This document shows, one piece after another, positions 18,330-36,875 of a stretch of 64,000 nt of DNA. Made by a program: the position numbers and the translations under genes. How positions within the stretch are numbered: the stretch's first letter is position 1; the number at the start of each line of letters is the position of its first letter. Source of the stretch: Desulfovibrio sp. ZJ209. GTDB taxonomy: Bacteria; Desulfobacterota; Desulfovibrionia; Desulfovibrionales; Desulfovibrionaceae. Location: assembly GCF_011039135.1 (NCBI RefSeq), contig NZ_JAAKEJ010000003.1, positions 62,001 through 126,000 of the forward strand, written 5' to 3'. The notes beneath the pieces were generated by a model that had not been told where the DNA came from, searched no databases, and saw only the letters and a list, made by a program, of their open reading frames with translations.

Positions 18330-18345
18330 TGTTTCATGTGAAACA
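18330..18345. promoter_or_regulatory. parS: parS site 2 (one base different)
   Basis: TGTTTCATGTGAAACA differs from the consensus by one base at the centre (CATG for CACG). It is spaced 73 bases from the first site; the pair would load ParB clamps beside parA. Confidence 0.88.
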
Positions 18346-18440
18346 TCACTGGCGCACAGAAACCCGCTTCACCGCTTACGCTAAAAAAAATGCTCCCTGC
18401 CTGCTGCCAGCGGGTAACAGGCGGGGCATGACGAGCATAA

Positions 18441-19630
<1,190 letters not shown>

Positions 19631-19889
19631 GGCGGCTCCTGCGGAAGAGGCGTGGGTACGCGCTGGGGCTGCGTTGGCAGCGCATTGCGCATGTTCTGGC
19701 GTGGGGCTCCATGGGTTGAATGCGAGTTCTACCCTGCGGGCCGAAAAAAGGCAAAATGAATCTGGAGCGCCATGTCTGCGCTTTCAAGGCTGGCGCATTG
19801 CGCTTAATGGCTGACGCCCGGGAATGCGCAGGCGCTGGCCTCAGGCACCATCTATCAGGCAACACGCTGCAAGCAAGAGGGGAGTGGTC

Positions 19890-20813
19890 ATGGCGACGAA
19901 CGCACGGGGATTGGGCCGCGGGCTTGACGCCCTGTTCGAGGGCTCTGCGCAACAACGCACACCTGCGGAACCGCCCCGCACCTTGCCCCTCACCGCCCTT
20001 GTGGCCAACCCGGCCCAACCGCGGCGCACCTTTACCGAGGAGGCGCTGGCGGAACTGGCGGACTCCATCCGCCAGCAGGGCATCATCCAGCCCTTGCTTG
20101 TTCGCCCCCTGGAGGGCGGGGAGCGCTTCCAGATCGTCGCCGGCGAGCGCCGCTGGCGGGCAGCCGAAAAAGCGGGCCTCAGCGAGGTGCCGGTCTATGT
20201 GCGCGCCATGGACGAGCAGGAAGCCATGGCCGCCGCGCTCATCGAGAATCTGCAACGCGAAGACCTGAACCCCGTTGAGGAGGCCGAGGCCCTCAACGCC
20301 CTGCGCACAACCCTGGGCATCACCCAGGAGGAGCTTGCCGCGCGTCTTGGCCGCAGCCGGCCCGCGGTCGCCAATGCACTGCGCCTGCTCCAGCTCGGGG
20401 AAGCCGCGCTTGCCGATTTGCGGGAAGGACGCATCAGCGCCGGGCATGGGCGTTGCCTCGTGGGTGTCGGGCCCGGGGAGGCGGCCGAAGCCCTGCGCCA
20501 GCGCATCATCCTCACCGGCATGACCGTGCGCGAGGCCGAAGAGGCTGTCGCCCACCTGCGGGATACGGGCGCCTATCCGTGGGAAGCGGTGGCCGAAGAT
20601 TCCGCGGGTAAAGAGCGCAAGTCCGCAGCCGCGCGCAAGCCACTTGCGCAGCCCCTTGAAGACCTGCGCGAGCGCTTGTCCAGCGCCCTTGACCGTCAGG
20701 TGCGCATCAGCGGCACGCAGAGAAAAGGGCGCATCACCTTCGCCTATACGAGCCCGGAGGACCTTGCAACCCTGCTCGCCCGACTGGGCCTGGACAGACA
20801 AGAAGCCGGCTAA
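19890..20813 (+). CDS. parB: Chromosome-partitioning protein ParB
   Basis: CTP-dependent DNA clamp that binds parS. The 307-residue protein has the N-terminal ARGLGRGLDALF motif that contacts ParA, the CTP-binding region with GERRWRAAEKAGL and ENLQREDLNPVEEAEAL, and the parS-reading helix-turn-helix TQEELAARLGRSRPAVANALRLLQL. A C-terminal dimer domain follows (DLRERLSSALDRQVRISG). ATG 19890 follows GAGGGGAG. The frame is open upstream, but homology starts here. It is convergent with rsmB, 48 bases apart. Confidence 0.96.
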   Translation: MATNARGLGRGLDALFEGSAQQRTPAEPPRTLPLTALVANPAQPRRTFTEEALAELADSIRQQGIIQPLLVRPLEGGERFQIVAGERRWRAAEKAGLSEVPVYVRAMDEQEAMAAALIENLQREDLNPVEEAEALNALRTTLGITQEELAARLGRSRPAVANALRLLQLGEAALADLREGRISAGHGRCLVGVGPGEAAEALRQRIILTGMTVREAEEAVAHLRDTGAYPWEAVAEDSAGKERKSAAARKPLAQPLEDLRERLSSALDRQVRISGTQRKGRITFAYTSPEDLATLLARLGLDRQEAG

Positions 20814-20861
20814 AGGAATGTGGAGGGGCAAAACCTTCCTGCACTTGCGCACCACTACGCT

Positions 20862-22241
20862 TCAGCGCCGGTGCAGCAGTGCGCCGTACATGCCTTCCAG
20901 CCACGGATGCTCCATGGGCGTCGTCCACGAGCGCACGAGCTCCAGCCCTTGCTCACGTTCCAGCAGGGCGGCGACCACTCCCTCATTTTCCTGCGGGTTG
21001 AGCGTGCAGGTGAGGTAGGCGAGCTCGCGCCCGTGCCGGAGGCGTGCTGCGAGCGCGGCAAGGATGCGGGTTTGCGTTTGCGGCCAGGCCCGCAACATCT
21101 CCTTGCCGCGCCGCCCCGGAAAGCGGATGTCCGGGCGACGGGCCAGCACACCCAGGCCGCTGCAGGGGGCATCGACGAGGATATGCCCGCCCCAGCGCCC
21201 CACGGGCGGCTTCGCCGCATCCGCAAGCGCAAGCAGCAAAGGCGGCGAACCGTGCGGCGCGCCTTCCATGGCAAGGCGAGAAAGCCGGGCCCATGAGGTG
21301 TCGGTGGCGAGGCGCACAGGCACGCCTGCCTCGAGCAGCGCCAAGGACTTGCCGCCAACGCCGGCGCAGGCGTCCCACACCGGTTCCCGCCAGGCATCGA
21401 GCCCCAGTTCGGCAAGCACGGCTTGCGAACCGGCGGATTGAAAAGACAGGAGCCCGGAACCCCGCAACTGTGCAAGCGTTTGGCCAAGAACTTCTTCCGG
21501 GAGCGCCCCGGGAGCAAAGGCCATGCCCCAGGCGCCGAGAGATGCGCGTTGCGCATCTGGCACCGCGGCGGCGAGCGCATCACGCAGGGCCGCTGCCTGT
21601 GCATGTCGCGCATTGATACGGATGCCTGTCCACGGGCGCTGAAAACTGCGCCGCATGAGCGCAAGCGCCACTTCCTCGCCGTAGGCATCCCGCCAGAGAT
21701 CCGCAATGCTTTCGGGCAGGCTCCAGAAACGGCAGGCGGCGCGCCATTGCCGTACAGCGGGTTGGTCCCGGGCGTCTTCATACCACGCCTGTTCCAGCGG
21801 GGCGTCACCCAGGCGCTGCAGCGAGCGCAAAACGCCATTGGCCACGCGCGCGAGCCGCGCGCCATAGCGCCTGTCTGCCTGCTTCACAGCTTCGGAAATG
21901 GCAGCATGCGCAGGGATGCCCGCCTGAAAGAGCAGGCTGTGGATGGCGATGGCGAGAATGTGGCGCAGGGGCCGGGGCAGCCCTTCCGGCTTGCGCAGGA
22001 GCCGCGCCAAGATGGCCCCTGTGCGGATGCGCTCCCGCGCGCAGCCATAGACAAGCTCTGAGGCGAGGCGGCGCTCGCGAAGCGGCGCGGGGAGTGCGCC
22101 AAGAACGCTGTCAACCGCCGCCTGTACGGGCGTGCCCTCATCCACGAGCGCAAGCGACCGCAACGCCAGTTCGCGCGCAACGGAAGGGGCCGCTTCCGCG
22201 CCATGCCCACTCGCGCGGCGGCCGCATGCTCTCCCGCTCAT
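20862..22241 (-). CDS. rsmB: 16S rRNA m5C967 methyltransferase-type protein (RsmB/Fmu)
   Basis: The 459-residue protein has an N-terminal NusB-like domain (LALRSLALVDEGTPVQAAVDSVL ... RLARVANGVLRSL) and a C-terminal RNA m5C methyltransferase domain with WDACAGVGGKSLALLEAG, HILVDAPCSGLGVLARRPD and the catalytic-Cys loop YLTCTLNPQENEGVV. It would methylate C967 of 16S rRNA or an equivalent site. The start codon overlaps the stop of the DUF116 gene (ATGA), so it is last in the fmt-DUF116-rsmB run. The start is assigned from this overlap. Confidence 0.92.
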   Translation of the reverse strand: MSGRACGRRASGHGAEAAPSVARELALRSLALVDEGTPVQAAVDSVLGALPAPLRERRLASELVYGCARERIRTGAILARLLRKPEGLPRPLRHILAIAIHSLLFQAGIPAHAAISEAVKQADRRYGARLARVANGVLRSLQRLGDAPLEQAWYEDARDQPAVRQWRAACRFWSLPESIADLWRDAYGEEVALALMRRSFQRPWTGIRINARHAQAAALRDALAAAVPDAQRASLGAWGMAFAPGALPEEVLGQTLAQLRGSGLLSFQSAGSQAVLAELGLDAWREPVWDACAGVGGKSLALLEAGVPVRLATDTSWARLSRLAMEGAPHGSPPLLLALADAAKPPVGRWGGHILVDAPCSGLGVLARRPDIRFPGRRGKEMLRAWPQTQTRILAALAARLRHGRELAYLTCTLNPQENEGVVAALLEREQGLELVRSWTTPMEHPWLEGMYGALLHRR

Positions 22242-23065
22242 GCGTGCTCCGCGTTGGCGGGCGCGCCGGACGCAGGCAACAGGAAGCGCGAAAGCGCGTC
22301 CTCCACAGCCGTCAGCGGCACGAGCGTATCGCGGCAGGGGCCGTGCGGCCGCTCGTTGAGGACGCCGAAGACTGGCAGCGGGTAGCTGTCCTGTATGCCG
22401 GAAACAAGGTCGCGCTCGCAGGCCACCGCAATGATGCACCGCGGCCGGCACTCCACAACGATGCGGCGCGCGATGGTCCCACCTGTGGCAAGCGCAAAAC
22501 GGAAGCCGAGCCTGTCGCGCAGGTCGAGCAGGGGGCCTATCTGGCAGGCGCCGCAACGCTGGCAGTTGTCAGGTTGCGGGGAGATGCGGTGCTTGCAGCG
22601 GCTGTTCTGCACGCAATGCGGCAGGAGCAAGAGCAGGTCACGCGCGGGCACGCGGATGCCCTCGGCAAGGACAAGTTCATTGTTGACCTTTACGAAGGAG
22701 CGGCGCACCGCCGTGCGCCCTATGCCGCAGATGCGCCCCAGGCTCTCCATGAAGGGCAGGAAGAGCCTGAGCAGCACGTGCCGCACCCAGGGGATGCCGG
22801 GGAGCCGCCTGCCAGTATAGATATGGAAGATGAGGCTGGCGCAGAGCCACGCCAGCAGGATGATGCCCGCAAGGCCCAGGCCCACGCTCAGGAGCGGCAG
22901 CCAGGAGGCGGTCACGCCGGGCAGCAGCCACGGCAGGACGAGAAAGGCGAAAAGCGCAAGACACACCGCGACGCAGCTCGCCACCATGAGGCCGATGAAG
23001 ATGCGCTTGCGGCCCCCGCCATACTGCGCAGGCGGCAGCGAATGCGGCGACTTGGCCGGCCACAT
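22238..23065 (-). CDS. DUF116 family membrane-anchored protein
   Basis: The 275-residue protein has two N-terminal membrane segments (IGLMVASCVAVCLALFAFLV and a second hydrophobic stretch through LLSVGLGLAGIILLAWLC). A Cys-rich DUF116 domain follows (LLLLPHCVQNSRCKHRI, CQRCGACQIG, GGTIARRIV, AVACERDLVSG). The Cys clusters suggest metal or iron-sulfur binding; the function is unknown. It commonly sits between fmt and rsmB in Desulfovibrio-type operons. It starts 2 bases after the fmt stop and overlaps rsmB by 4. Confidence 0.88.
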   Translation of the reverse strand: MWPAKSPHSLPPAQYGGGRKRIFIGLMVASCVAVCLALFAFLVLPWLLPGVTASWLPLLSVGLGLAGIILLAWLCASLIFHIYTGRRLPGIPWVRHVLLRLFLPFMESLGRICGIGRTAVRRSFVKVNNELVLAEGIRVPARDLLLLLPHCVQNSRCKHRISPQPDNCQRCGACQIGPLLDLRDRLGFRFALATGGTIARRIVVECRPRCIIAVACERDLVSGIQDSYPLPVFGVLNERPHGPCRDTLVPLTAVEDALSRFLLPASGAPANAEHA

Positions 23066-23067
23066 GG

Positions 23068-24078
23068 TCAGGCCGCGCCCTCCGGGGGCTCCGGCGCTTC
23101 GGGCTGGAGGGCGCGCAGCGGCGCGTATCCGTGGGCGAAGGCGGGGCCGGCCATGTCCTTGCGGCCGCTGGGGCGCACCACATCGAGGATATACATACCT
23201 TCGCCGCAGACGATGCCTAGCCCCTCAGGGAGCGAGACCACCTTCCCGGGAACAAGCCCGCAGGCTGCCGGACACTCCGCAGATGCCACATGCCCGCGCA
23301 CAATGCGCACCTCCAGCGGCTCGGCGGCGCCCCTGCATTCCATCCGGGTGCGCGCCCCCGGCGCCGGCGTGACGCCGCGAACGTGCGCGTCCACCCGCGC
23401 CGCCGGGAGCGACCAGTCAATGCGGCCGTGCTCTTTCAGGAGCTTGGCCGCATGCGTGGCTTTTGCATGGTCCTGCGGAATTGCGGTCACGGTGCCGGCA
23501 AGGATGCCGGGCAGCGTTTCCACCAAGAGTTCCGCCCCGGCCCGGGCCAGCGCCTCGGTGAGCTCGCCCGCATGGCAGCAGCCGATGGGCACAGCGCGGG
23601 TGGCGTAGACCGGGCCGGTGTCGAGGCTCGGCTCCATGTGCATGATGGAGACGCCGGTCACGGCGTCCGGCGAGCAGTTTTCCATGATGCAGCGCTGGAT
23701 GGGCGCGGCCCCGCGATAGAGCGGCAGGAGCGAGGCATGCACGTTGAGGGGTGCCACGCGCGCCGCGTCGAGCACGGCCTTGGGCAGGAGAAGCCCGTAG
23801 GCCGCGGCCACGATGATGTCGGGCCCAAGTTCCGCAAGCGCGCGGCGGTCTTCATCGCTCTTGAAGTTTACAGGCTGGCGCACTTCGAGGCCGAGCCGTT
23901 CCGCAAGCTCCTTTACCGGCGATGGCGCAAGCTTCATGCCACGGCCGCGCGGCCTGTCCGGCTGGGTATAGACCCCAACCACGCGGCCGCCCGGCCACTG
24001 CGCGAGCTTTTCCAGCACCTCCGCGGCAAAGCCCGGGGTGCCCATGAAGACTATCCGGCAGTCTTGCGCTTGAGCCAT
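23068..24078 (-). CDS. fmt: Methionyl-tRNA formyltransferase
   Basis: Transfers formyl from 10-formyl-THF to initiator Met-tRNA. The 336-residue protein has RIVFMGTPGFAAEVLE, LPKAVLDAARVAPLNVHASLLPLYRGAAPIQ (family signature with catalytic Asn and His), MEPSLDTGPVY, and a C-terminal OB-like domain. The first 28 bases overlap the end of def, indicating translational coupling. This def-fmt order is widespread. Confidence 0.97.
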   Translation of the reverse strand: MAQAQDCRIVFMGTPGFAAEVLEKLAQWPGGRVVGVYTQPDRPRGRGMKLAPSPVKELAERLGLEVRQPVNFKSDEDRRALAELGPDIIVAAAYGLLLPKAVLDAARVAPLNVHASLLPLYRGAAPIQRCIMENCSPDAVTGVSIMHMEPSLDTGPVYATRAVPIGCCHAGELTEALARAGAELLVETLPGILAGTVTAIPQDHAKATHAAKLLKEHGRIDWSLPAARVDAHVRGVTPAPGARTRMECRGAAEPLEVRIVRGHVASAECPAACGLVPGKVVSLPEGLGIVCGEGMYILDVVRPSGRKDMAGPAFAHGYAPLRALQPEAPEPPEGAA

Positions 24079-24569
24079 TTCTTGACCTTGCTGTCATAGA
24101 GGGTGCGCCTGAGGTGGCTTACGCGGTCGATGAAGAGCGTGCCGTTGAGGTGGTCCACCTCGTGCTGGAGCACCACTGCGGGAAAGCCCTCCAGCTCCTC
24201 GTCAATGGGCGTGCCGTCAAGGGCGGTGGCCTTGAGGCGCACCTTGCTCCAGCGGGGCACGTCCGCGCGGTAGCTCAGTGGCACCGAGAGGCAGCCTTCC
24301 TGCTCGCTCGTGATGACCTCGCCCATGGGCTCGAGCTCGGGATTGATGAGCACACGAGGTGAGCGCTCGCCCTCCTGCACGCCGGGGTCCATGACAAGCA
24401 TCCGCAGCGAGCGCCCCACCTGCGGCGCGGCGAGCCCCACGCCGGGGGCGGCATACATGGTCTCGGTCATGTCCGCGGCGAGCTGGCGGACCTCGTCGGT
24501 GATCTCCTCCACCTGCGCGCACTTCTCCTTGAGGCGCGGGTCGGGATAGGTGACGATATCGAGCAGCAT
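24051..24569 (-). CDS. def: Peptide deformylase
   Basis: Metalloenzyme that removes the N-formyl group from nascent proteins. The 172-residue product shows all three motifs: GVGLAAPQ, EGCLSVP (metal-ligand Cys) and QHEVDHLNG (HEXXH). It begins 6 bases after aspS and overlaps fmt. The C-terminal Lys/Arg-rich tail (KVKKWLKRKTAG) is typical. Confidence 0.97.
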   Translation of the reverse strand: MLLDIVTYPDPRLKEKCAQVEEITDEVRQLAADMTETMYAAPGVGLAAPQVGRSLRMLVMDPGVQEGERSPRVLINPELEPMGEVITSEQEGCLSVPLSYRADVPRWSKVRLKATALDGTPIDEELEGFPAVVLQHEVDHLNGTLFIDRVSHLRRTLYDSKVKKWLKRKTAG

Positions 24570-24575
24570 GGCGGC

Positions 24576-26450
<1,875 letters not shown>

Positions 26451-26453
26451 GGC

Positions 26454-27748
26454 TTATCCGTTGTTGTTCGGGCTGGAAGGTGTCTGGGCGCAAAGGTCGG
26501 CGAGCCGGGCCGGGGCTTTGGCCTGCGGCAGGGTCGCCTGCTCGCCGTTTTCCATGTTTCGGAGGGTAACGCGCCCTTCAGCGGCCTCGTCCGGGCCGAT
26601 GATGCAGCAATAGCGCGCGCCACTCTTGGCGGCCTTGCGCATGAGGCTCTTGAAGGTGCCACCGGAATACTCGAGCACGCAGGCAAGGCCCTCCTTGCGC
26701 AGGGCCTCGGCGAGGGAGAAGCACTGCTCGCGGCCCGTTTTGCCCGGGGCCATCAGGAAGCAGTCCGGCACGGCGGGCTCCGCATCGGGCAGCAGCAGGG
26801 CGAGCCGCTCCATGCCGCAGGCAAAGCCCACGCCCGGGGCGTCCGGCCCGCCAAGCTGGGCGGTGAGCCCGTCATAACGGCCGCCGCCGGCCACGGCCGT
26901 CTGCGCGCCGATATGGTTGCTCACCACCTCGAAGGTGGTGCGGCAATAATAGTCAAGGCCGCGCACGAGGCGGTGGTCGATCTGGGGCTTGATGCCTTCC
27001 TTGGAGAGCAGCTGCAGCACGGTGTCATAATGGTTGCCGCACTCTTGGCAATTGTGGTCGATAAGGCGCGGCGCGCCCTCGGTGAGGGTGCGGCAGCCTT
27101 CGTGCTTGCAATCGAGCACACGCAGGGGATTGCTCTCCCTGCGGCGCCGGCAGTCCTCGCAAAGGGCCGTTTCGTCCACATTGGCGAGATACTCGCGCAG
27201 GGCCTCCATATAGGCCGGGCGGCACTTGGCGCAGCCCAGGGAATTGAGCTTGAGCGTGAGGTCCCGGATGCCAAGCTCCCTCAAAAAGCGCCAGAGCATG
27301 GCGATGAGCTCGGCGTCCGCAAAGGGGCTCTCGGTGCCGAGGCATTCGCAGTTGATCTGGTGGAACTGGCGCATGCGTCCCTTTTGCGGCCGCTCGTAGC
27401 GGAACATGGGCCCCATGGTGAAGAAGCGATGCGGGCCGCCGCTCCTGCCGTCCGCCAGCCCGGCCTCGATGCAGGCGCGCATGACACCGGCCGTGGCCTC
27501 GGGCCGCAAGGTCATGGAACGGCCCTTGCGGTCGGGGAAGGTATACATCTCCTTTTGCACCACGTCCGTCTCCGCGCCGATGGAGCGCTGGAAGAGGCCC
27601 GTGAACTCGAGGAGCGGCGTGCGCAATTCCGCAAAGCCGTAACGACCGAAGATCTCGCGCCCGCAGGCCTCCATGCGGGTGAAGGCCGTGCTCTCCGGCG
27701 GGAAGAGGTCCGCAAAGCCCTTGATGCGGCTGATATCGCGCCCTTCGC

Positions 27749-27752
<4 letters not shown>
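26454..27752 (-). CDS. hisS: Histidine--tRNA ligase
   Basis: Class II synthetase of 432 residues. It begins SRIKGFADLFPPES, with motif 2 FRYERPQKGRMRQFHQ, HisA-type motif VRGLDYYCRTTFE, and motif 3 GVGFACGMERL. A Cys-rich insert (CAKCRPAY ... CEDCRRRRESNPL ... CKHEGC ... CQECGNHY) suggests a bound zinc. The start overlaps the purF stop (ATGA); the frame is open upstream into purF but without homology. Confidence 0.97.
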
Positions 27753-29143
<1,391 letters not shown>

Positions 29144-29268
29144 CGTGCTTTGTGTTCCCGTTGGTTCGTTGGGCGTTGTTGGCGATGGTTGTACTTTTGT
29201 CCTGCTGGTGCGGTTCCCGCGCTTTTCTGAACGCCGAAATTCTCCGCACTCTTTGGCAAAAACTTCCC

Positions 29269-30096
29269 TTATTGGCCGTTCTTCAGTGTCTTGCGCAAGT
29301 GCGCGATGCGGTTGTCCATGACCGCCGGGTTCGGGTAGGCGTCGCGCGCCGCCTCGAACTGGGCGAGGGCCTCCTTGTGGCGCCCGAGCTGCTCCAGCGC
29401 GTCGGCGAGGAGATAGCCGGCCTGCCCGCGCACTTCCTCGTCCGGGCCGCTGTCCAAAATCTGCTGGCACAGGTCCGCCACTTCCTGCCAGCGCTCGCGG
29501 GCCATGTTCTGGTCCGCGAGGTCGAGCATGCAGCGGATCTTGTCATGGTCCGGCAGGGGCAGCGCGAGACACTGGGCCAGGCTTTCCTCCCCGGCCTCGA
29601 AGCGCCGCCGGATGAACTGCATGGCCGCGAGATGGCGGAAGCCCTCCACCCTGCGCGCCCCGCCGATGCCGGCCAGGCCCGTATAGGCCGCCCAGGCCCC
29701 GGCCGCCTGGTCATAGCGGCGCAGGCGCTCGCAGGCAAGGCCCATGTGCTCCAAAATGTCGGCCATGCGGCCGTCGTCGTCCTCGTATTCCGCGCGCATG
29801 GCCTCCAGCACTTCAAGGCTCGCGCGCGACTCGGGCCCGGCGGAATTGAGCACCTGCAACAAAAGCTGCCAGGCCTCCCAGCGGCGTTCGGCCTCGGGGC
29901 CGCGACGCTCGGCGTCCCTCGTCTCCTCCCGGAGATAGCGCTCCAGAAGGCGCTCGGCAAGGGGCCAGTTGCGCTCGGCCACGGCCGCGCGCGCGTCCGC
30001 GAGGTCGTCGGCCAGGATCTGCCCGCGGTCACACGACACGCCCGCAAGCGCCAGAAGGCACAGGAGCGCGAGGGCCGCGAGCCGCCGCTCAGGCAT
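29269..30096 (-). CDS. TPR-repeat lipoprotein
   Basis: The 275-residue precursor has a lipoprotein signal ([19 protein letters not shown], lipobox AGVSC) and a set of helical TPR-like repeats ([20 protein letters not shown], then [29 protein letters not shown]). It is probably an outer-membrane-attached scaffold in the periplasm; no partner is evident. The ATG lies within the last codons of gyrA (8-base overlap), so it is translated from the gyrA message. Confidence 0.85.
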   Translation of the reverse strand: MPERRLAALALLCLLALAGVSCDRGQILADDLADARAAVAERNWPLAERLLERYLREETRDAERRGPEAERRWEAWQLLLQVLNSAGPESRASLEVLEAMRAEYEDDDGRMADILEHMGLACERLRRYDQAAGAWAAYTGLAGIGGARRVEGFRHLAAMQFIRRRFEAGEESLAQCLALPLPDHDKIRCMLDLADQNMARERWQEVADLCQQILDSGPDEEVRGQAGYLLADALEQLGRHKEALAQFEAARDAYPNPAVMDNRIAHLRKTLKNGQ

Positions 30097-32647
30097 CCGT
30101 TTCCCCGTCGTCCGCCGAAGCATCGCCCGCCAGAGCCGCGTCCTCGGCGGCCACGGCGCCGGCCACCTCCTCGTCCTCGACCATGCCCGGGCCCTGCTGG
30201 CCCCCGTCGTCCACGCGGTCGAAGCCCACCACGCGCGCGCCCTCGTCAAGGCGCACCAGCATCACGCCCATGGTGGCGCGGCCCTTGCTGCCCACCTCGT
30301 CCACGCCGATGCGGACCACCTTGTTGGCCGAGGTGAGCAGGATGAGGCCGTCGCGCTCGCGCACGGGCATGGCGCCCACCACAGGCCCGGTCTTGCCCGT
30401 GACCTTGAAATTGATGACGCCCTTGCCGCCGCGCGACTGCACCCGGTAGAGATCCACGCGCGTGCGCTTGCCGTAGCCGTTGGCGGAAATGGACATGATC
30501 TCCGTGGTCTGGTCGGTGTCTTTCAGCACCACGCAGGCAACCACGCTGTCGTGCCGCCTGAGGGCCACGCCCTTGACGCCCGTGGCCGTGCGTCCCATGG
30601 GCCGGATGTCCGCGCAGGAGAAGCGGATGGCGAGGCCGTCCGCCGTGGCCAGCACCACATGCTCGTCGTCGCGGATGGGGCGCACCACCACGAGCTCGTC
30701 ATCCTCGCGCAGGCCCACGGCCATGAGCCCGCTGCGCCGGCAGCGCGCGTAGAGCGACGCCGAGGAGCGCTTGACCATGCCGCGCTTGGTCACGAAGAGG
30801 AAGTACTTGTCCTCGGCGAACTCGCGCAAGGCCAGCACCGTGGTCACCCACTCGCCCTCCTCCAGCGGGAGGAGGTTGTTGATATGCACGCCCTTGGCCG
30901 TGCGGCTGCCCTCGGGCACCTGGTGCACCTTGAGCTGGTGCATGCGCCCCTTGTTGGTGAAGAGGCAGAGGTACTGGTGGTTGGAGGTGACGAGGAATTC
31001 CTGCACATAATCGTCTTCGGACGTGTGCACCGCGGCGATGCCCTTGCCGCCGCGCTTCTGCTGCTGGTAGTTCTCGAGATTGGTGCGCTTCATGTAGCCG
31101 CGCCGCGAGAGCGTGATGACCACTTCCTCGTCCGGGATGAGGTCTTCCATCTCGATGCCGGAAAGCGGCTCGCGCAGGATCTCCGTCTTCCGCGGCGTGG
31201 CGAAGGCCTCGCTCACCTCGCGGATCTCGCGCTCCATCTCGCCGCGCAACACCTCGGGATTTTCCAGCACCGAGCGGAAGAACTCGATCTTCTTGAGCAA
31301 TTCCTGGTACTCGGCGAGCAGTTCCTCGCGCTGGAGCCCGGTGAGGCGTTGCAGGCGCATGTCGAGGATGGCGCGCGCCTGTATCTCGGAAAGGTCAAAG
31401 GCGCGCATGAGGCCGAGCCGCGCCTCCTCGGGCGTGGCCGAGGCGCGGATGAGCGCCACCACCTCGTCGATATGGTCGATGGCGATGCGCAGGCCCTCGA
31501 GGATGTGGGCCCGGGCCTCGGCCTTTTCAAGGTCAAAGCGCGTGCGCCGGATGACCACCTCGCGGCGGTGGTCAATGAAGCAGGTGAGCGCGCTCTTGAG
31601 GTTGAGCAAAACCGGGCGGTTGTCGGCCACGGCCAGCATGTTGATGCCGAAGCTCGATTCCAGCGGCGTGAACTTGTAGAGCGCGTTGATGACGATATCC
31701 GGGATGGTGCCGCGCTTCAGGTCGATGACGATGCGGATGCCCTTGCGGTCGGATTCGTCGCGCAAGTCCGCAATGCCGTCGAGCTTGCGGTCATTGACGA
31801 GCGCCGCGATCTTTTCCACCAGCGAGGACTTGTTGAGCCCGAAGGGAATCTCGGTGATGATGACCGATTGCAGGCCCTTCTTGCGCTCCTCGATGACGGT
31901 CTTGCCGCGCACCTTCACGGTGCCCCGCCCGGTGCGGTAGGCGTCGGCAAGGCCCTTGCCGGCATAGACCGAGCCCGCGGTGGGGAAGTCCGGCCCGCGC
32001 ACGATCTCCATGAGCTCGTCCACCGTGGCCTGCGGGTTTTCGAGCAGCAGGAGCAGGGCCCCGCACAGCTCGCCCAGGTTGTGCGGCGGGATATTGGTGG
32101 CCATGCCCACGGCGATGCCCGAGGAGCCGTTGAGCAAAAGGTTGGGCACCTTGGCGGGCAGCACCGTGGGCTCTTCCAGCGTGTTGTCGTAGTTCGGCCT
32201 GAAGTCAACGGTGTTCTTGTCGAGGTCGCCGAGAAATTCCTGCGCGAGGCGCGAGAGGCGGACTTCGGTGTAGCGCATGGCCGCGGCCGAGTCGCCGTCG
32301 ATGGAGCCGAAATTGCCCTGCCCGTCCACCAGCGGGTCGCGCATGGAAAAATCCTGCGCCATGCGCACGAGCGCGTCATAGACCGCCGAATCGCCGTGCG
32401 GGTGATACTTGCCGATGACATCGCCCACGATGCGCGCGGACTTCTTGTGCGGCCGGTTGTAGCTGTTGCCGAGCTCGTGCTGCGCGTACATGATGCGCCG
32501 GTGCACGGGCTTCAGGCCATCGCGCGCGTCCGGGATGGCGCGGCCGATGATGACCGAAAGCGAATACTCCAGGTAGGACTGGCGCAATTCCTTTTCGATA
32601 TTGATGCGCGGATGCGTTTCCGCCGGATACTGTTCGCTGTCTGCCAC
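30089..32647 (-). CDS. gyrA: DNA gyrase subunit A
   Basis: Type II topoisomerase subunit, 852 residues. The catalytic Tyr lies in [11 protein letters not shown]. The quinolone-determining region reads [17 protein letters not shown], with the usual Ser and Asp of fluoroquinolone-sensitive enzymes. The GyrA box QQKRGGKGI and the six-blade C-terminal propeller follow. The tail is very acidic (EDEEVAG ... DGETDA). The start is GTG (codon at 32645-32647) behind GAGGG. Confidence 0.97.
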   Translation of the reverse strand: MADSEQYPAETHPRINIEKELRQSYLEYSLSVIIGRAIPDARDGLKPVHRRIMYAQHELGNSYNRPHKKSARIVGDVIGKYHPHGDSAVYDALVRMAQDFSMRDPLVDGQGNFGSIDGDSAAAMRYTEVRLSRLAQEFLGDLDKNTVDFRPNYDNTLEEPTVLPAKVPNLLLNGSSGIAVGMATNIPPHNLGELCGALLLLLENPQATVDELMEIVRGPDFPTAGSVYAGKGLADAYRTGRGTVKVRGKTVIEERKKGLQSVIITEIPFGLNKSSLVEKIAALVNDRKLDGIADLRDESDRKGIRIVIDLKRGTIPDIVINALYKFTPLESSFGINMLAVADNRPVLLNLKSALTCFIDHRREVVIRRTRFDLEKAEARAHILEGLRIAIDHIDEVVALIRASATPEEARLGLMRAFDLSEIQARAILDMRLQRLTGLQREELLAEYQELLKKIEFFRSVLENPEVLRGEMEREIREVSEAFATPRKTEILREPLSGIEMEDLIPDEEVVITLSRRGYMKRTNLENYQQQKRGGKGIAAVHTSEDDYVQEFLVTSNHQYLCLFTNKGRMHQLKVHQVPEGSRTAKGVHINNLLPLEEGEWVTTVLALREFAEDKYFLFVTKRGMVKRSSASLYARCRRSGLMAVGLREDDELVVVRPIRDDEHVVLATADGLAIRFSCADIRPMGRTATGVKGVALRRHDSVVACVVLKDTDQTTEIMSISANGYGKRTRVDLYRVQSRGGKGVINFKVTGKTGPVVGAMPVRERDGLILLTSANKVVRIGVDEVGSKGRATMGVMLVRLDEGARVVGFDRVDDGGQQGPGMVEDEEVAGAVAAEDAALAGDASADDGETDA

Positions 32648-32689
32648 GCTGCCCTCGCAGGGAGATGACGGTGGATGGAAAAGGGCGCT

Positions 32690-33034
32690 TTAGCCGCCGA
32701 TGCCGTAGCGGCCGGCCGCGTACATGAGGAGGAGCAAGAGCCCCTCGCCCACGCACACGCGGGCCACGGCCCCGAAAAGCCGCCTGGCCTGGCTTGCCCA
32801 GCGCGTGGCCACAAAGAGGAAGACCAGGATATTGCAGAACAGGATGAGCAAAATCGCCGGGAAAAACACCTCATAGGCATAGGGCCACGCCTCGAGGGCG
32901 ATGGTCAGCCAGAGGCAGAACCCGGCGCAGATGAGCCAGCCCGCCACGGCCACCACCCAGGAAAGCCAGCCGGTAGGCCTTTTCGGCGGGGCGCTTTCCG
33001 CCACCTGCCGCGCGTCGTCATGCTGCTCGGCCAT
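32690..33034 (-). CDS. Small membrane protein between gyrB and gyrA
   Basis: The 114-residue protein has a short polar N-terminus and about three membrane segments (WLSWVVAVAGWLICAGFCLW; VFFPAILLILFCNILVFLFV; VCVGEGLLLLLMYAAG). I do not recognise a family. AGGGAG precedes ATG 33034. It sits 18 bases after gyrB and 42 before gyrA, so it is part of the gyrase transcript. Confidence 0.82.
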   Translation of the reverse strand: MAEQHDDARQVAESAPPKRPTGWLSWVVAVAGWLICAGFCLWLTIALEAWPYAYEVFFPAILLILFCNILVFLFVATRWASQARRLFGAVARVCVGEGLLLLLMYAAGRYGIGG

Positions 33035-33052
33035 GTGCTTTCTCCCTGCCCG

Positions 33053-36722
<3,670 letters not shown>

Positions 36723-36875
36723 ATGATTGTCCTTGTTATTGAAGGTGTACCTTTGTGCTTAACTGCGGCAGCCTGTTGAAAAAGCGGGAAAATTTCCGGC
36801 CATTCTCGCGCACTGCCTGCGCACGGGGCGCACAGCGAGGGGCGCGTCGGTGGCGTGGCGCGCACTTTGGGACGC

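Noticed and set aside
29969..32668. An 899-codon open frame opposite gyrA
   Set aside because: Antisense shadow of gyrA with no recognisable domain.
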